NCBI GenBank assembly: GCA_002431395.1
Contig: DJEU01000007.1
Location: 42,546 to 106,545, forward strand
Direction of reading: 5' to 3'
Source of the DNA: Lachnoclostridium sp. UBA5890
GTDB taxonomy: Bacteria > Bacillota > Clostridia > Lachnospirales > Lachnospiraceae
Length of the DNA stretch: 64,000 bases
In this document: positions 50,265-58,660 of the stretch, piece after piece
Layout of the letters: each line of letters opens with the position of its first letter
Numbering within the stretch: the stretch's first letter is position 1
The notes under the pieces: model-generated
What the model saw: the letters and a program-made list of their open reading frames with translations, nothing else
Databases searched by the model: none
What the model was told of the DNA's origin: nothing
Made by a program: the position numbers and the translations under genes

Positions 50265-50680
50265 GCGGCATGCATGCTGGTGGGAGGGAAAAGCAAGTAG
50301 GGCCTTTTGGGCTGCCTCCGGCAGCTCAAAAGGGCAATCCGGTGAGATTAGTTGGTTTTAAAGCCGGTAAGAAGCTATGTGTGACATGAATTTTTGGTTT
50401 AGAACAAAGAAAATGGGCACAGGGTCAAGAAAATAAGTAGGTGATTTAGGTTTGTATGAAAAAAGAAAGAATTGGACCAAAGAAAATAGACGCAATTTTG
50501 GTATTATAGAAGAAAAGGGTTATAAAGTCAAAGAAATTAGAAGCTGATTTTGGTTTGTGTGAAAAAGGGCAGAATTGGACCAAAGAAGCAGGTCTGGGAG
50601 TGTGGTCTAGAATGAAGAAAATGTACGGATGAGTCAAAAGGGGCAACCAAAATCAAAGAAATAAAATTTTTTTGAAAATT
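50265..50680. repeat. Gene-free region with degenerate tandem repeats
   Basis: A hairpin with arms around CTTTTGGGCTGCC and GGCAGCTCAAAAG lies at about 50301-50332. Beyond it are loosely repeated units of ~100 bp: GGTTTGTATGAAAAAAG...AATTGGACCAAAGAA (~50449) and GGTTTGTGTGAAAAAGG...AATTGGACCAAAGAA (~50550), with a weaker third near 50392. No convincing gene; a leftward ORF across it has repeat-derived composition. Confidence 0.5.
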
Positions 50681-50681
50681 A

Positions 50682-50723
50682 TTAGCACTCACTCTTGACG
50701 AGTGCTAATAAAAGTGGTATAAC
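50682..50723 (+). promoter_or_regulatory. CIRCE operator and clpB promoter
   Basis: Perfect CIRCE: TTAGCACTC (50682-50690), 9-bp spacer, GAGTGCTAA (50700-50708). The -35 TTGACG (50695-50700) lies inside it, 17-bp spacer, -10 TATAAC (50718-50723). HrcA is expected to repress clpB here. Confidence 0.93.
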
Positions 50724-50817
50724 ATAATTGTAGCGATGGTGGAGAGACTATAAAAAGTCCCACATTGTCAATAACGCTTGCAGGCATCGTGCAGGAGATG
50801 CAGAATGGAGGCAGAGT

Positions 50818-53379
50818 ATGAATATTTCAAAATTTACACAGAAATCCGTAGAGATTTTAAACAACCTGGAAAAAATCGCATATGATTTTGGTGCACAGGA
50901 GATTGCACAGGAACACTTACTTTATGGGATGTTGACGGTAGAAGATAGTCTGATCAAGAAACTGATCGAGAAGATGGATATAGACAGCGATGTGTTTTTG
51001 GCGCAGGTCGAGGGAGCTGTCCGCAAACGTCCGCAGGTTCAGGGAGGACAGGTTTATATCGGACAAGATTTGAATAAAGTATTGGTGTATGCCGAAAACG
51101 AGGCGAAAGCACTGGGAGACGAGTATGTCTCCGTGGAGCATTTATTTTTGAGTCTGCTTCGGAAACCATCGAAGGAGATCAAGCAGTTGTTTCACGATTT
51201 TCAGATTGACCGCGAAAGATTTTTGCAGGCTCTTTCGAAAGTCCGAGGAAATCAAAAAGTGACAACGGACAATCCGGAAGCTGTGTATGACAGCTTAAAT
51301 AAATATGGATACGACCTCGTAGAGAGGGCGCGTGAGAAAAAACTGGATCCTGTAATTGGCAGGGACTCGGAGATTCGTAACATGATTCAGATCTTATCGC
51401 GTAAGACCAAAAATAACCCGGTTCTCATCGGCGAACCCGGTGTAGGTAAGACAGCAGCTGTAGAAGGCTTGGCACAGCGTATTGTGCGCGGGGATGTGCC
51501 GGATGGTTTGAAAGACAAGATCATATTTGCTTTGGATATGGGAGCTCTGGTAGCAGGTGCCAAATACCGCGGTGAATTTGAGGAACGTCTGAAAGCCGTT
51601 TTGGAAGAAGTCAAAGACAGCGACGGGCAGATCATTCTTTTCGTCGATGAACTTCATACGATCGTCGGAGCCGGAAAGACCGATGGGGCAATGGACGCCG
51701 GTAACATGTTAAAACCAATGCTTGCGCGTGGCGAATTACATTGTATCGGTGCGACTACATTGGACGAATATCGTATGTACATTGAGAAAGATGCCGCTTT
51801 GGAACGTCGTTTCCAGCCGGTTATGGTAGACGAACCGACGGTAGAGGACACGATCTCAATCCTTCGTGGATTGAAAGACCGTTATGAAATTTTCCATGGC
51901 GTAAAGATTACCGATGGAGCGCTTGTCAATGCGGCGGTTTTGTCAAACCGTTACATTTCCGACCGTTTCCTTCCGGATAAGGCGATTGACCTTGTCGATG
52001 AAGCATGCGCACTCATCAAAACCGAGTTGGATTCGCTGCCAACCGAATTGGATGATGTGCAGCGTCACATCATGCAGCTGGAGATTGAAGAGGCCGCATT
52101 GAAAAAAGAAACGGACAATCTGAGCAAAGAGCGTTTGACCAATTTACAGAAAGAACTTGCTGAACTTCGTGAACAATTTGCCGGCGAAAAGGCAAAATGG
52201 GACAATGAGCGAAGTGCGGTGGAAAAAGTTCACAGTCTGAAGACTGAGCTTGAAACCGTCCGCAACCAGATTGAAATGGCGAAAAATAATTATGACCTTG
52301 AAAAAGCGGCGCAATTGCAATACGGAGATCTGCCAAGAGTACAGAAAGAATTGCAGGAAGCTGAAGAAAAGGCAAAGAAGGGCGACCAGTCGATGGTTCA
52401 TGAGAGCGTAACAGAGGAAGAAATTGCCAAAATCGTATCGCGCTGGACAGGAATCCCGGTTGCCAAACTGACAGAATCGGAGCGAAATAAGACACTTCAC
52501 CTGGCAGATGCCCTTCACAAGCGTGTAGTGGGTCAGGACGAGGGTGTAACGAAAGTGACAGAAGCGATTCTTCGTTCCAAAGCCGGAATCAAGGATCCGA
52601 CAAAGCCAATCGGCTCATTTCTCTTCCTTGGCCCTACCGGTGTTGGAAAGACGGAGCTTGCGAAGAGTCTTGCCGAGAATTTGTTTGACAATGAACAGAA
52701 TATCATACGTATTGATATGAGTGAATATATGGAGAAACATTCCGTATCGCGTCTGATCGGAGCGCCTCCGGGATATGTTGGTTACGAGGAAGGCGGCCAG
52801 CTGACCGAGGCAGTGCGAAGAAAACCATATTCCGTCGTATTGTTTGATGAGATTGAGAAGGCACATCCGGACGTGTTCAATATTTTCTTACAAATATTGG
52901 ATGATGGACGTGTAACAGACTCGAAAGGTCGTACGGTCGATTTCAAAAATACGATTTTGATCATGACATCGAATCTTGGCGCAGAATATTTGCTTGATGG
53001 CATCGACGAGGACGGCAATATCCGCCCGGAGGCAGAACAGAAAGTGATGGAAAAACTTCGTCTGAGTTTTAAACCGGAATTTTTGAACCGTCTTGATGAA
53101 ACCATCATGTTTAAGCCGCTGACAAGAGACAATATCCGAGGAATCATTGATCTTTTGATCGCGGATCTGAACCGCCGTCTTGCCGACCGCGAACTTACGG
53201 TAGAACTTACCGATGCGGCGAAAGACAAAGTGGTAGAAGATGCGTACGAACCGGCTTATGGCGCACGGCCGTTGAAGCGTTATATCCAGAAAAAGGTAGA
53301 GACGCTTCTTGCCAAAAAGATTTTGTCCGACGAACTTCACGCCGGCGAGCATTTTGTTATTACCGATGAAATGCTGTAA
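50818..53379 (+). CDS. clpB: ATP-dependent disaggregase ClpB
   Basis: An 853-aa Hsp100 protein. The Clp N domain (1-145), first AAA module with GEPGVGKTAAVEGLAQR (~200) and DELHTIVGAGKTDGAMDAGN (~278), the coiled-coil M domain (~405-530, marking ClpB rather than ClpC), and second AAA module with GPTGVGKTELAKSLAE (~602) are complete. It rescues aggregated proteins with DnaK. GGAGGCAG precedes the ATG. Regulated by CIRCE/HrcA; terminator-like arms follow the stop. Confidence 0.97.
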   Translation: MNISKFTQKSVEILNNLEKIAYDFGAQEIAQEHLLYGMLTVEDSLIKKLIEKMDIDSDVFLAQVEGAVRKRPQVQGGQVYIGQDLNKVLVYAENEAKALGDEYVSVEHLFLSLLRKPSKEIKQLFHDFQIDRERFLQALSKVRGNQKVTTDNPEAVYDSLNKYGYDLVERAREKKLDPVIGRDSEIRNMIQILSRKTKNNPVLIGEPGVGKTAAVEGLAQRIVRGDVPDGLKDKIIFALDMGALVAGAKYRGEFEERLKAVLEEVKDSDGQIILFVDELHTIVGAGKTDGAMDAGNMLKPMLARGELHCIGATTLDEYRMYIEKDAALERRFQPVMVDEPTVEDTISILRGLKDRYEIFHGVKITDGALVNAAVLSNRYISDRFLPDKAIDLVDEACALIKTELDSLPTELDDVQRHIMQLEIEEAALKKETDNLSKERLTNLQKELAELREQFAGEKAKWDNERSAVEKVHSLKTELETVRNQIEMAKNNYDLEKAAQLQYGDLPRVQKELQEAEEKAKKGDQSMVHESVTEEEIAKIVSRWTGIPVAKLTESERNKTLHLADALHKRVVGQDEGVTKVTEAILRSKAGIKDPTKPIGSFLFLGPTGVGKTELAKSLAENLFDNEQNIIRIDMSEYMEKHSVSRLIGAPPGYVGYEEGGQLTEAVRRKPYSVVLFDEIEKAHPDVFNIFLQILDDGRVTDSKGRTVDFKNTILIMTSNLGAEYLLDGIDEDGNIRPEAEQKVMEKLRLSFKPEFLNRLDETIMFKPLTRDNIRGIIDLLIADLNRRLADRELTVELTDAAKDKVVEDAYEPAYGARPLKRYIQKKVETLLAKKILSDELHAGEHFVITDEML

Positions 53380-53389
53380 ATAAATAACA

Positions 53390-53448
53390 CCCCTTGCGAA
53401 TTTTGTCATATAATATACTAAAAAGCAAAATAGCAAGGGGATTTTTTT
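53390..53448 (+). terminator. clpB terminator with embedded cotJ promoter candidate
   Basis: CCCCTTGC (53390-53397) and GCAAGGGG (53433-53440) followed by ATTTTTTT. The 35-nt loop holds CATATAATATACT. CATATAAT (53407-53414) would fit a sigma-E -10, the known regulator class of cotJ; no good -35 was found. Confidence 0.55.
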
Positions 53449-53769
53449 ATGAATTCATATTCTAGAAATTGTAATTGCAATCAAAATCCAAGACCGCGCG
53501 GCCCGATGCCTGCCAACATGCCATCCTCTTCCTGCGGATGTCGTGAGCGCAAGCCGGAAATGCCGGAATCCCGTCCTTGTCCACGCCCGGAACGCCAGTC
53601 ATTGGCTATCGCTTCGGTAAAATGGCAGACGTGGAAAAATGTCATGGACGGTGGAAGCGGTTTGACGCACGGCTCGATCTTTGAAGACCTCGTCCTTCCA
53701 TTTATTGGAAGTAAAGCAGCGTGCGCGCATTGTGCACAGCCATCATATCAAGGGAGGGATCGACGATGA
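53449..53769 (+). CDS. cotJA: Spore coat associated protein CotJA
   Basis: A 106-aa protein with a Cys/Pro/Asn-rich N-terminus and the conserved CotJA end, ASVKWQTWKNVMDGGSGLTHGSIFEDLVLPFIG. Coat protein of the cotJ operon. Its stop overlaps the cotJB start (ATGA). GCAAGGGG upstream may also serve as ribosome site. Confidence 0.9.
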   Translation: MNSYSRNCNCNQNPRPRGPMPANMPSSSCGCRERKPEMPESRPCPRPERQSLAIASVKWQTWKNVMDGGSGLTHGSIFEDLVLPFIGSKAACAHCAQPSYQGRDRR

Positions 53770-54023
53770 ATCAGACAGACAAAAAGAAGTTGTTGCGTTA
53801 TATCCAGGAAGTTGGATTTGCCATCGATGATGTCGTACTGTATCTGGATACGCATCCCTATGATGAGGAAGCATTGAAGTATTACAAAAAGTATAAGAAA
53901 TTATACCGCGAGGCATCTGAGGAATACACGCAATGCTACGGACCGCTGCAAAATGAAAATGTCATCGCAGATGACCGCTGGACCTGGGTGGAAGGCCCGT
54001 GGCCATGGGAAGGAGGATGTTGA
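53766..54023 (+). CDS. cotJB: Spore coat protein CotJB
   Basis: An 85-aa CotJB: LLRYIQEVGFAIDDVVLYLDTHPYDEEALKYY, ending WTWVEGPWPWEGGC. Start at ATG 53766, overlapping the cotJA stop and preceded by AAGGGAGG. cotJC starts 3 bp after its stop. Confidence 0.93.
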   Translation: MNQTDKKKLLRYIQEVGFAIDDVVLYLDTHPYDEEALKYYKKYKKLYREASEEYTQCYGPLQNENVIADDRWTWVEGPWPWEGGC

Positions 54024-54026
54024 TCA

Positions 54027-54140
54027 ATGTGGAATTATGAAAAACGTTTGCAATACCCGGTAAATATTACCCGCCCAAATGCTGAGATGGCGAAAGTGAT
54101 CATTTCTCAATTTGGAGGTCCGTGTCACGCTAAGGGATAG
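54027..54140 (+). pseudogene. cotJC: cotJC 5' fragment, interrupted by a prophage-like element
   Basis: The ORF begins like CotJC, a manganese-catalase-type coat protein of about 190-200 aa: MWNYEKRLQYPVNITRPNAE then VIISQFGGP. After GGP (codon ending 54122) similarity stops, and the frame closes after six more residues (CHAKG stop). The remaining ~160 residues are absent up to 64000. A large serine recombinase gene lies 40 bp further on, reading toward the junction. The gene is therefore split by integration; the att core probably lies around 54114-54122. Restoration by excision is possible but not demonstrable here. Confidence 0.85.
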
Positions 54141-54147
54141 ATAAGTA

Positions 54148-54169
54148 AAGTGCCGAAAAGTCGGCACTT
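54148..54169. terminator. Terminator after the recombinase
   Basis: AAGTGCCGA and TCGGCACTT around AAAG, 10 bp beyond the leftward recombinase stop. Confidence 0.6.
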
Positions 54170-54179
54170 ACAAAGAGGT

Positions 54180-55655
54180 TTAGGAATAAGAATAGAAGAT
54201 GTCGAAGGTATCGCTGTCTCGATGGTACTCCATGTGATCGACTATCTGTACGACGGCGTCGTGCTTTTCGACCACATCGCCCGATTCGTCTTCCAATGTG
54301 TCCAATAAGTTTTTGATCATAGAGATATACGTGGTGCCATTGATGGCAGCAGTATGAGGAGTGCATCGCCGCTCTTCTTTTTTTATGAGTTTTTTCAAAT
54401 GATCTCTTTCTTCGGCAATCCGGAACTTATTTTCTTTATATTCTTCTTTGGTATCAATTCCTTCGATGTATGCGTCTTTTATGCGCTGTTCTTTTTGTTC
54501 CAGTTTGGTAAGGGAATCTTGGTATTGGCGGAGCATATCCGAAGCAAGTGGAGTATCCGACAGTGTCGCATGAAATGTCATGTCTGCGGAAGTACTGTCA
54601 ATAGTTTTGCGCAAGGAATCAACGAGTGCTTCTTCACATCGCCAGGCAACGATATTTCCGGTGTTGGTGTGCATTCCCTTGGAGTATTTCCAGCAAACAA
54701 ATGAAGTATATGTTTTGTTCGTGTGAAAAGACAGATTTGCTCCGCAGGCCGGACACCGCATGATGCCGCAAAGGTAATGGTTAAATAGGGTGTCGGATTT
54801 ACGTCGTCGCTGTCCGGTGTGACCGGGAACAAAAGGAACAATTTTTTGAACTTGTGTCCAATGATTTTCATCAATTAACGGTTTGTGCAGTCCCTTTGTT
54901 GTGATAATGTCGTTATCGGCATTATTGTGGTAGGAAGAATGTTTTCTATAATTCCACCGCACATAACCTTTATAGAAAGGATTTTGAAGGATATAAACGA
55001 TACCGCGATGTTCGAAGAGTTTTCCGCGGCGCGTGCGGTATCCGGCATCATTGATTATTCGTGCGATAGTGGTTGAGGTTTTTCCTTCCGCGGCAAGACG
55101 ATAGATCTCACGCACAATGACCGCTTCCGGTTCATAGATTACAGGAATGTGATCTTCCATATGATATCCGAGCGGTGGTGCTGCCTGGTATCCTCCACGG
55201 AGTGCCTTTTCTTCCATGCCGCGCTTGACATCGCTGGCGAGGCGAATGGAGTAATACTCATCCATCCATTCGATGATTCGTTCAATCAAGGAGGCAAAAG
55301 GACCATCAATCAATGGCTCAGTGATCGATACGACCTCTACACCATTTTTTTGAAGCAATGATTTGTAGACGATACTTTCTTCCTGATTCCTTGCAAAACG
55401 GCTGAATTTCCACACCAGGATGTAGTCATAGGGATGTTCTTTGGATTTGGCATAGGAGATCATTTTTTGGAATGCCGGTCGTTTTTCTGCGTTACGCCCA
55501 CTGATACCGGTATCCTCAAAGATGTCAGTGATCATAATTCCGTTTTTCTTCGCATAGTTTTTGAGTTCGCGGCGCTGTGCATCCGGAGAGAGTTCTTCCT
55601 GGCGATCTGTCGATACGCGGATGTAGGCAGCAGCTGTTTTGATGGTTGTGGACAT
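54180..55655 (-). CDS. Large serine recombinase (integrase)
   Basis: A 491-aa large serine recombinase. The resolvase domain (1-150) has catalytic Ser15 in AAYIRVSTDRQ and the arginine cluster WKFSRFARNQEES. The recombinase domain has GYQAAPPLGYHMED and GIVYILQNPFYKGYVRW. The zinc ribbon MRCPACGANLSFHTN...CWKYSKG is followed by a coiled-coil region (~390-440). It should integrate and, with a directionality factor, excise the element at cotJC. ATG 55655 follows AAGGAGTGATCCT. No sporulation promoter was evident upstream. Confidence 0.95.
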   Translation of the reverse strand: MSTTIKTAAAYIRVSTDRQEELSPDAQRRELKNYAKKNGIMITDIFEDTGISGRNAEKRPAFQKMISYAKSKEHPYDYILVWKFSRFARNQEESIVYKSLLQKNGVEVVSITEPLIDGPFASLIERIIEWMDEYYSIRLASDVKRGMEEKALRGGYQAAPPLGYHMEDHIPVIYEPEAVIVREIYRLAAEGKTSTTIARIINDAGYRTRRGKLFEHRGIVYILQNPFYKGYVRWNYRKHSSYHNNADNDIITTKGLHKPLIDENHWTQVQKIVPFVPGHTGQRRRKSDTLFNHYLCGIMRCPACGANLSFHTNKTYTSFVCWKYSKGMHTNTGNIVAWRCEEALVDSLRKTIDSTSADMTFHATLSDTPLASDMLRQYQDSLTKLEQKEQRIKDAYIEGIDTKEEYKENKFRIAEERDHLKKLIKKEERRCTPHTAAINGTTYISMIKNLLDTLEDESGDVVEKHDAVVQIVDHMEYHRDSDTFDIFYSYS

Positions 55656-55673
55656 AGGATCACTCCTTATAAC

Positions 55674-55702
55674 TTGACATATTCAATATATATTAGTAAA
55701 AT
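55674..55702 (+). promoter_or_regulatory. Orphan rightward promoter
   Basis: TTGACA (55674-55679), 17-bp spacer, TAAAAT (55697-55702). It points away from the recombinase gene, and no ORF follows before a terminator. Confidence 0.6.
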
Positions 55703-55708
55703 AACATT

Positions 55709-55836
55709 TAAAAGTTAGAAATGAATTCTAACTAAGTGAAGAAAAGAACATGGAAGTATAAATAAAATGTTCTTATTATCTGAAAGCAAGTAATGTTTCT
55801 AGTTTGTACTAGGAAAAGGTTTACTTGCTTTCTTTA
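55709..55836 (+). ncRNA. Candidate small RNA, three hairpins
   Basis: Downstream of the orphan promoter are three successive hairpins: GTTAGAA/TTCTAAC (55714-55732), AAGAACAT/ATGTTCTT (55744-55774) and GAAAGCAAGTAA/TTACTTGCTTTC (55782-55832) ending in TTT. The last is a plausible terminator. No coding potential seen. GTTAGAA/TTCTAAC could alternatively be a protein operator for the recombinase promoter. Confidence 0.4.
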
Positions 55837-55869
55837 ACTTTGTGTGTTGGTGCTTTATGGCAAGAACAT

Positions 55870-55952
55870 ATGAAAATACCCCAAGCCTCGACAAATCCCT
55901 TATTGTGGGAAGTCTACCGCGTGGGGTATGTTAATTTGCGTAACGTTGTTAC
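55870..55952 (-). ncRNA. Candidate small RNA, leftward
   Basis: Minus-strand transcript from the promoter at 55959-55987. It contains GTAAC/GTTAC, then a terminator-like structure ATACCCCA/TGGGGTAT (55876-55883, 55922-55929) with an inner TCCC/GGGA stem, and runs into TTTT. No ORF. The rest of the gap to 56101 holds only an AACTTGC/GCAAGTT inverted repeat. Confidence 0.45.
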
Positions 55953-55958
55953 ATTAAT

Positions 55959-55987
55959 ATAATATACCCACAACGGCTAAATGTCAA
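55959..55987 (-). promoter_or_regulatory. Orphan leftward promoter
   Basis: Minus strand TTGACA (55987-55982), 17-bp spacer, TATTAT (55964-55959). Confidence 0.65.
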
Positions 55988-56101
55988 CTAATAGTACGTT
56001 TTTTCAAAACTTGCCAATAATTTCTTGCATCATCATAAATAACTGCAAGTTCCTTTCGATATTTGCGCCGGCGCAACGTTTAAATCGCTTGATTACAATG
56101 G

Positions 56102-56938
56102 TTAAGAAACCAGTTCCTTTCCATCAAAAATCAATGATTTGATTTTATTTGTTTTCCGGTCAATTTCGAACTGAAAATCACTTCGGATCATAGCGCCAAA
56201 GCCATTTTGGGAATCTACATAGCCTTGGACCAGCAAGGTATGTTTATTTTTGGAAAAGGCCCACTCATTCCTGTTGGCAAATTCTGCGGTAGAGGGTGAG
56301 GTAAGAATTTCCTTTATTTTTTCCTCACAACTAATCCTTACAGTGTCTTGTTCCTCAGCGGTCATACAATAGTCGTTAAGGGTCGATTTGACTTTTCCTT
56401 TTCCGTATAATGTATGATTTTTATAAGTTATCTTATATACATTTTGTTTTTTATCAAGAAAAACAAATACATTTTTTATGTTGCCAATTACAAGAATATA
56501 TCCTTTTTTTCCTTTGTACCTGGAATCCAATGAAGACTCTGCGGTTATCGACGAAGCATCTTTTAAACCACATTGAGATAAAATTTTATCAATTTTTTCC
56601 CCTTGCTTATTTGACAGTCCGTTGATGTTTTTAGCGGCAAAACTTGTCGGCGCATTAGTAGACAGAGTAGCGTTCTGGTTGCCGGAATTTGTGTTGTTAT
56701 TTGAAGAGGGGGTGACGTTCCCTAAAACTGCTCCAACTATTGTAATTGTCATTAGAATAAGTATAATGATAGAACAGTAGAATAAACACCCTAGTTTCTT
56801 CTTCTTTTTCGCTGGAAGTGATGCTACAGATGTAACATTTGTCGTTTTTTCTGTTTTGAGAATGTATCCGCAGTTTGGACAAGTCGCTGCTTGATCTGAA
56901 ACTTCATGGTTACATTCTGGACAATTGATTAGTGCCAT
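56102..56938 (-). CDS. Zinc-ribbon, single-span membrane protein
   Basis: A 278-aa protein. An N-terminal zinc ribbon (CPECNHEVSDQAATCPNCGY), a Lys-rich stretch, one membrane helix (FYCSIIILILMTITIVGAVLG, ~50-72), a Ser/Asn/Thr-rich stalk, then an extracellular domain with GKKGYILVIGNIKNVFVFLDKKQNVYKITYKN and ITSPSTAEFANRNEWAFS-like segments. Unknown function. Last gene of the leftward lysogeny operon; could be a cell-surface or exclusion protein (inference). Confidence 0.75.
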   Translation of the reverse strand: MALINCPECNHEVSDQAATCPNCGYILKTEKTTNVTSVASLPAKKKKKLGCLFYCSIIILILMTITIVGAVLGNVTPSSNNNTNSGNQNATLSTNAPTSFAAKNINGLSNKQGEKIDKILSQCGLKDASSITAESSLDSRYKGKKGYILVIGNIKNVFVFLDKKQNVYKITYKNHTLYGKGKVKSTLNDYCMTAEEQDTVRISCEEKIKEILTSPSTAEFANRNEWAFSKNKHTLLVQGYVDSQNGFGAMIRSDFQFEIDRKTNKIKSLIFDGKELVS

Positions 56939-56952
56939 AATAAAATCCTCCC

Positions 56953-57180
56953 TTATTCGTGTTGATGTGCGTAAATTTCAATAAGATCAACAGAGCAATC
57001 TTTATCAAAATCCCCATTTTCGATGTGCTTCATAGCATGGTGGTATGCGTTAAGTAGTTGCATGTGTGAGTGGCGTGGATTGAGTACGATGGTATAACTC
57101 AGATCCGGGTTAGCCACCACGTATTCTTTGATGGTAGTAGGCATATCAGCCATCACTACGTTGATAGTGTCGTTGTGCAT
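56953..57180 (-). CDS. Short ImmA/IrrE-like protein with altered HExxH
   Basis: A 75-aa protein resembling the core of ImmA-type phage metallopeptidases: NPDLSYTIVLNPRHSHMQLLNAYHHAMKHIENGDFDK. The zinc-protease motif HExxH reads HAMKH, lacking the catalytic Glu. Start at 57180 (MHNDTINVVMADM), with GGAGGG upstream; the longer reading is rejected. It lies in the repressor operon, where active ImmA proteins cleave the repressor; here it may bind rather than cut. Confidence 0.65.
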   Translation of the reverse strand: MHNDTINVVMADMPTTIKEYVVANPDLSYTIVLNPRHSHMQLLNAYHHAMKHIENGDFDKDCSVDLIEIYAHQHE

Positions 57181-57234
57181 TTTGAATCCCTCCTTACCCT
57201 GATTGTACAAAAATTATTGTCCCATAAAAAGGAC

Positions 57235-58632
57235 TTACAATACTGCGGCGTTATCTTTATTTTCACGCATTTTCTTACTGACGCGATATTGTTCTGCATC
57301 TGGAATGTCAATAAATTCAACGGTTTTATCATAATTTTTACGGACAACCTCTTTAATCTCGTCCAAAGTGACGTTGAAAAATTCACGTCTTTGGTTGACC
57401 ATGTTTAATTTTTTATCCTCGAAAGCACGGTGAAGAGCTGCTTCAAGAGCCGGTGCATCCTCTGAGAAGATCATAGCGTGGACATCAAACTTGAAGGGAA
57501 CGGAGGCGTCGCCAAGCTCATCCACACGATCTTGCGGATTGAGGCGGCGAGTCATACCGATCTTATATACATTTTCGCCAAATGCTCCAATATTAGATAT
57601 GATATAGACATATCCTGCTCGGATATTAGCTTGTCTGTAATCAATATCAGATAACGATTTTTCGATATCAGCGAGAACATTTTCAAATTCAGCTTTCTTT
57701 TGTAGATATTCCTGATTCGTCGGATCGTTTTCAAGTTGTTTCTTTATTTTCTCATATGCCGTCAAGTAATGAGTCTGTTCTTTTTCAATTTTATGCTTTT
57801 CTGCTTCGATTTCTCGCTGTAATCGTTCTTGTTCGCGTTGCTCCGCACGTGCCGCTTTGGCGGCTTCTTTTTCTTCTTGCTGTTTCTGCCGGTATTCAAA
57901 GGCAAGGCGCAATTCTTTGATTTTAGCATCCAGATACATCTTAGTAATAGAGATATTCATAATGGAGCCAAGTTTTGAAATGACTTCCGCGGATTTACGA
58001 ATTCTATGTAATGAAGCGTCAAAATTGGTATAGCGTACTTTGGAAATCGCCGTGTCACATTCGTTGTTAAAGGCACGAAGCAAAAGTTTTTGAGTGTCAG
58101 CAACCATTTTACGACCTTTAGCTGCATTTCCGTCTACTTTCCAATTTATAACACCTGTTACCGCGCGTTTGGATTTGATGAGATCTTTTTGGTGATCTCT
58201 TAGTTCTGCCAGTTTTTCTTTGTAATCAAGAGCGGAAGCAAAATCATATTGCGGTTTATACAAGCCAAATTCCTGAATTGCGATTTCTTCATCAAGAACA
58301 ATCATATCATTCTGCTTTTCTTTTATTTGATTTTCAAGATTAAATGCTGTCTGCTTCAATGAGTCGATGTTTGTTTCGATTTGCTGTTCTTCTTTGTGCA
58401 GAGATTTAATGTGCATATCCAAGTTGACAGCATCTTTAAGCTCTGGGGTTAGTGATTTTTTGTAACTATCATTCTGTTCTACTAGGCTTTCATATTCAGT
58501 TGCGAGTTTGCGTTCATTTCTCAATTTAAGTAGCAAGAGAATAATGCCCACAATCAAAGGGATTCCATAAAGGAACCAAAAGAAAAAAAGTATACAGATA
58601 AGCCATGTTTTTAAGTACCACTTGTTGTTCAT
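57235..58632 (-). CDS. DUF4041 coiled-coil protein with GIY-YIG (T5orf172) domain
   Basis: A 465-aa protein. An N-terminal membrane helix (TWLICILFFFWFLYGIPLIVGIILLLL) and a coiled coil (~45-110) precede the DUF4041 region (~110-210: VTGVINWKVDGNAAKGRKMV, RAFNNECDTAISKVRYTNFD). A second long coiled coil follows (~245-335). The C-terminal Mug113/T5orf172 nuclease-like domain has GYVYIISNIGAFGENVYKIGMTRR (~345) and ALHRAFEDKKLNMVNQRREFF. Common in prophages; role unknown. Confidence 0.88.
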   Translation of the reverse strand: MNNKWYLKTWLICILFFFWFLYGIPLIVGIILLLLKLRNERKLATEYESLVEQNDSYKKSLTPELKDAVNLDMHIKSLHKEEQQIETNIDSLKQTAFNLENQIKEKQNDMIVLDEEIAIQEFGLYKPQYDFASALDYKEKLAELRDHQKDLIKSKRAVTGVINWKVDGNAAKGRKMVADTQKLLLRAFNNECDTAISKVRYTNFDASLHRIRKSAEVISKLGSIMNISITKMYLDAKIKELRLAFEYRQKQQEEKEAAKAARAEQREQERLQREIEAEKHKIEKEQTHYLTAYEKIKKQLENDPTNQEYLQKKAEFENVLADIEKSLSDIDYRQANIRAGYVYIISNIGAFGENVYKIGMTRRLNPQDRVDELGDASVPFKFDVHAMIFSEDAPALEAALHRAFEDKKLNMVNQRREFFNVTLDEIKEVVRKNYDKTVEFIDIPDAEQYRVSKKMRENKDNAAVL

Positions 58633-58660
58633 AACTTTCTACGCCTCCTTATTGTACTTT

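Noticed and set aside
50446..50646. Minus-strand ORF before clpB
   Set aside because: Composition (FFDFI, FFGPI) is produced by the purine-rich tandem repeats; no ribosome site.
54027..54140. cotJC fragment as a natural short peptide gene
   Set aside because: Its sequence follows CotJC closely and stops abruptly next to an integrase gene; truncation is the simpler reading.
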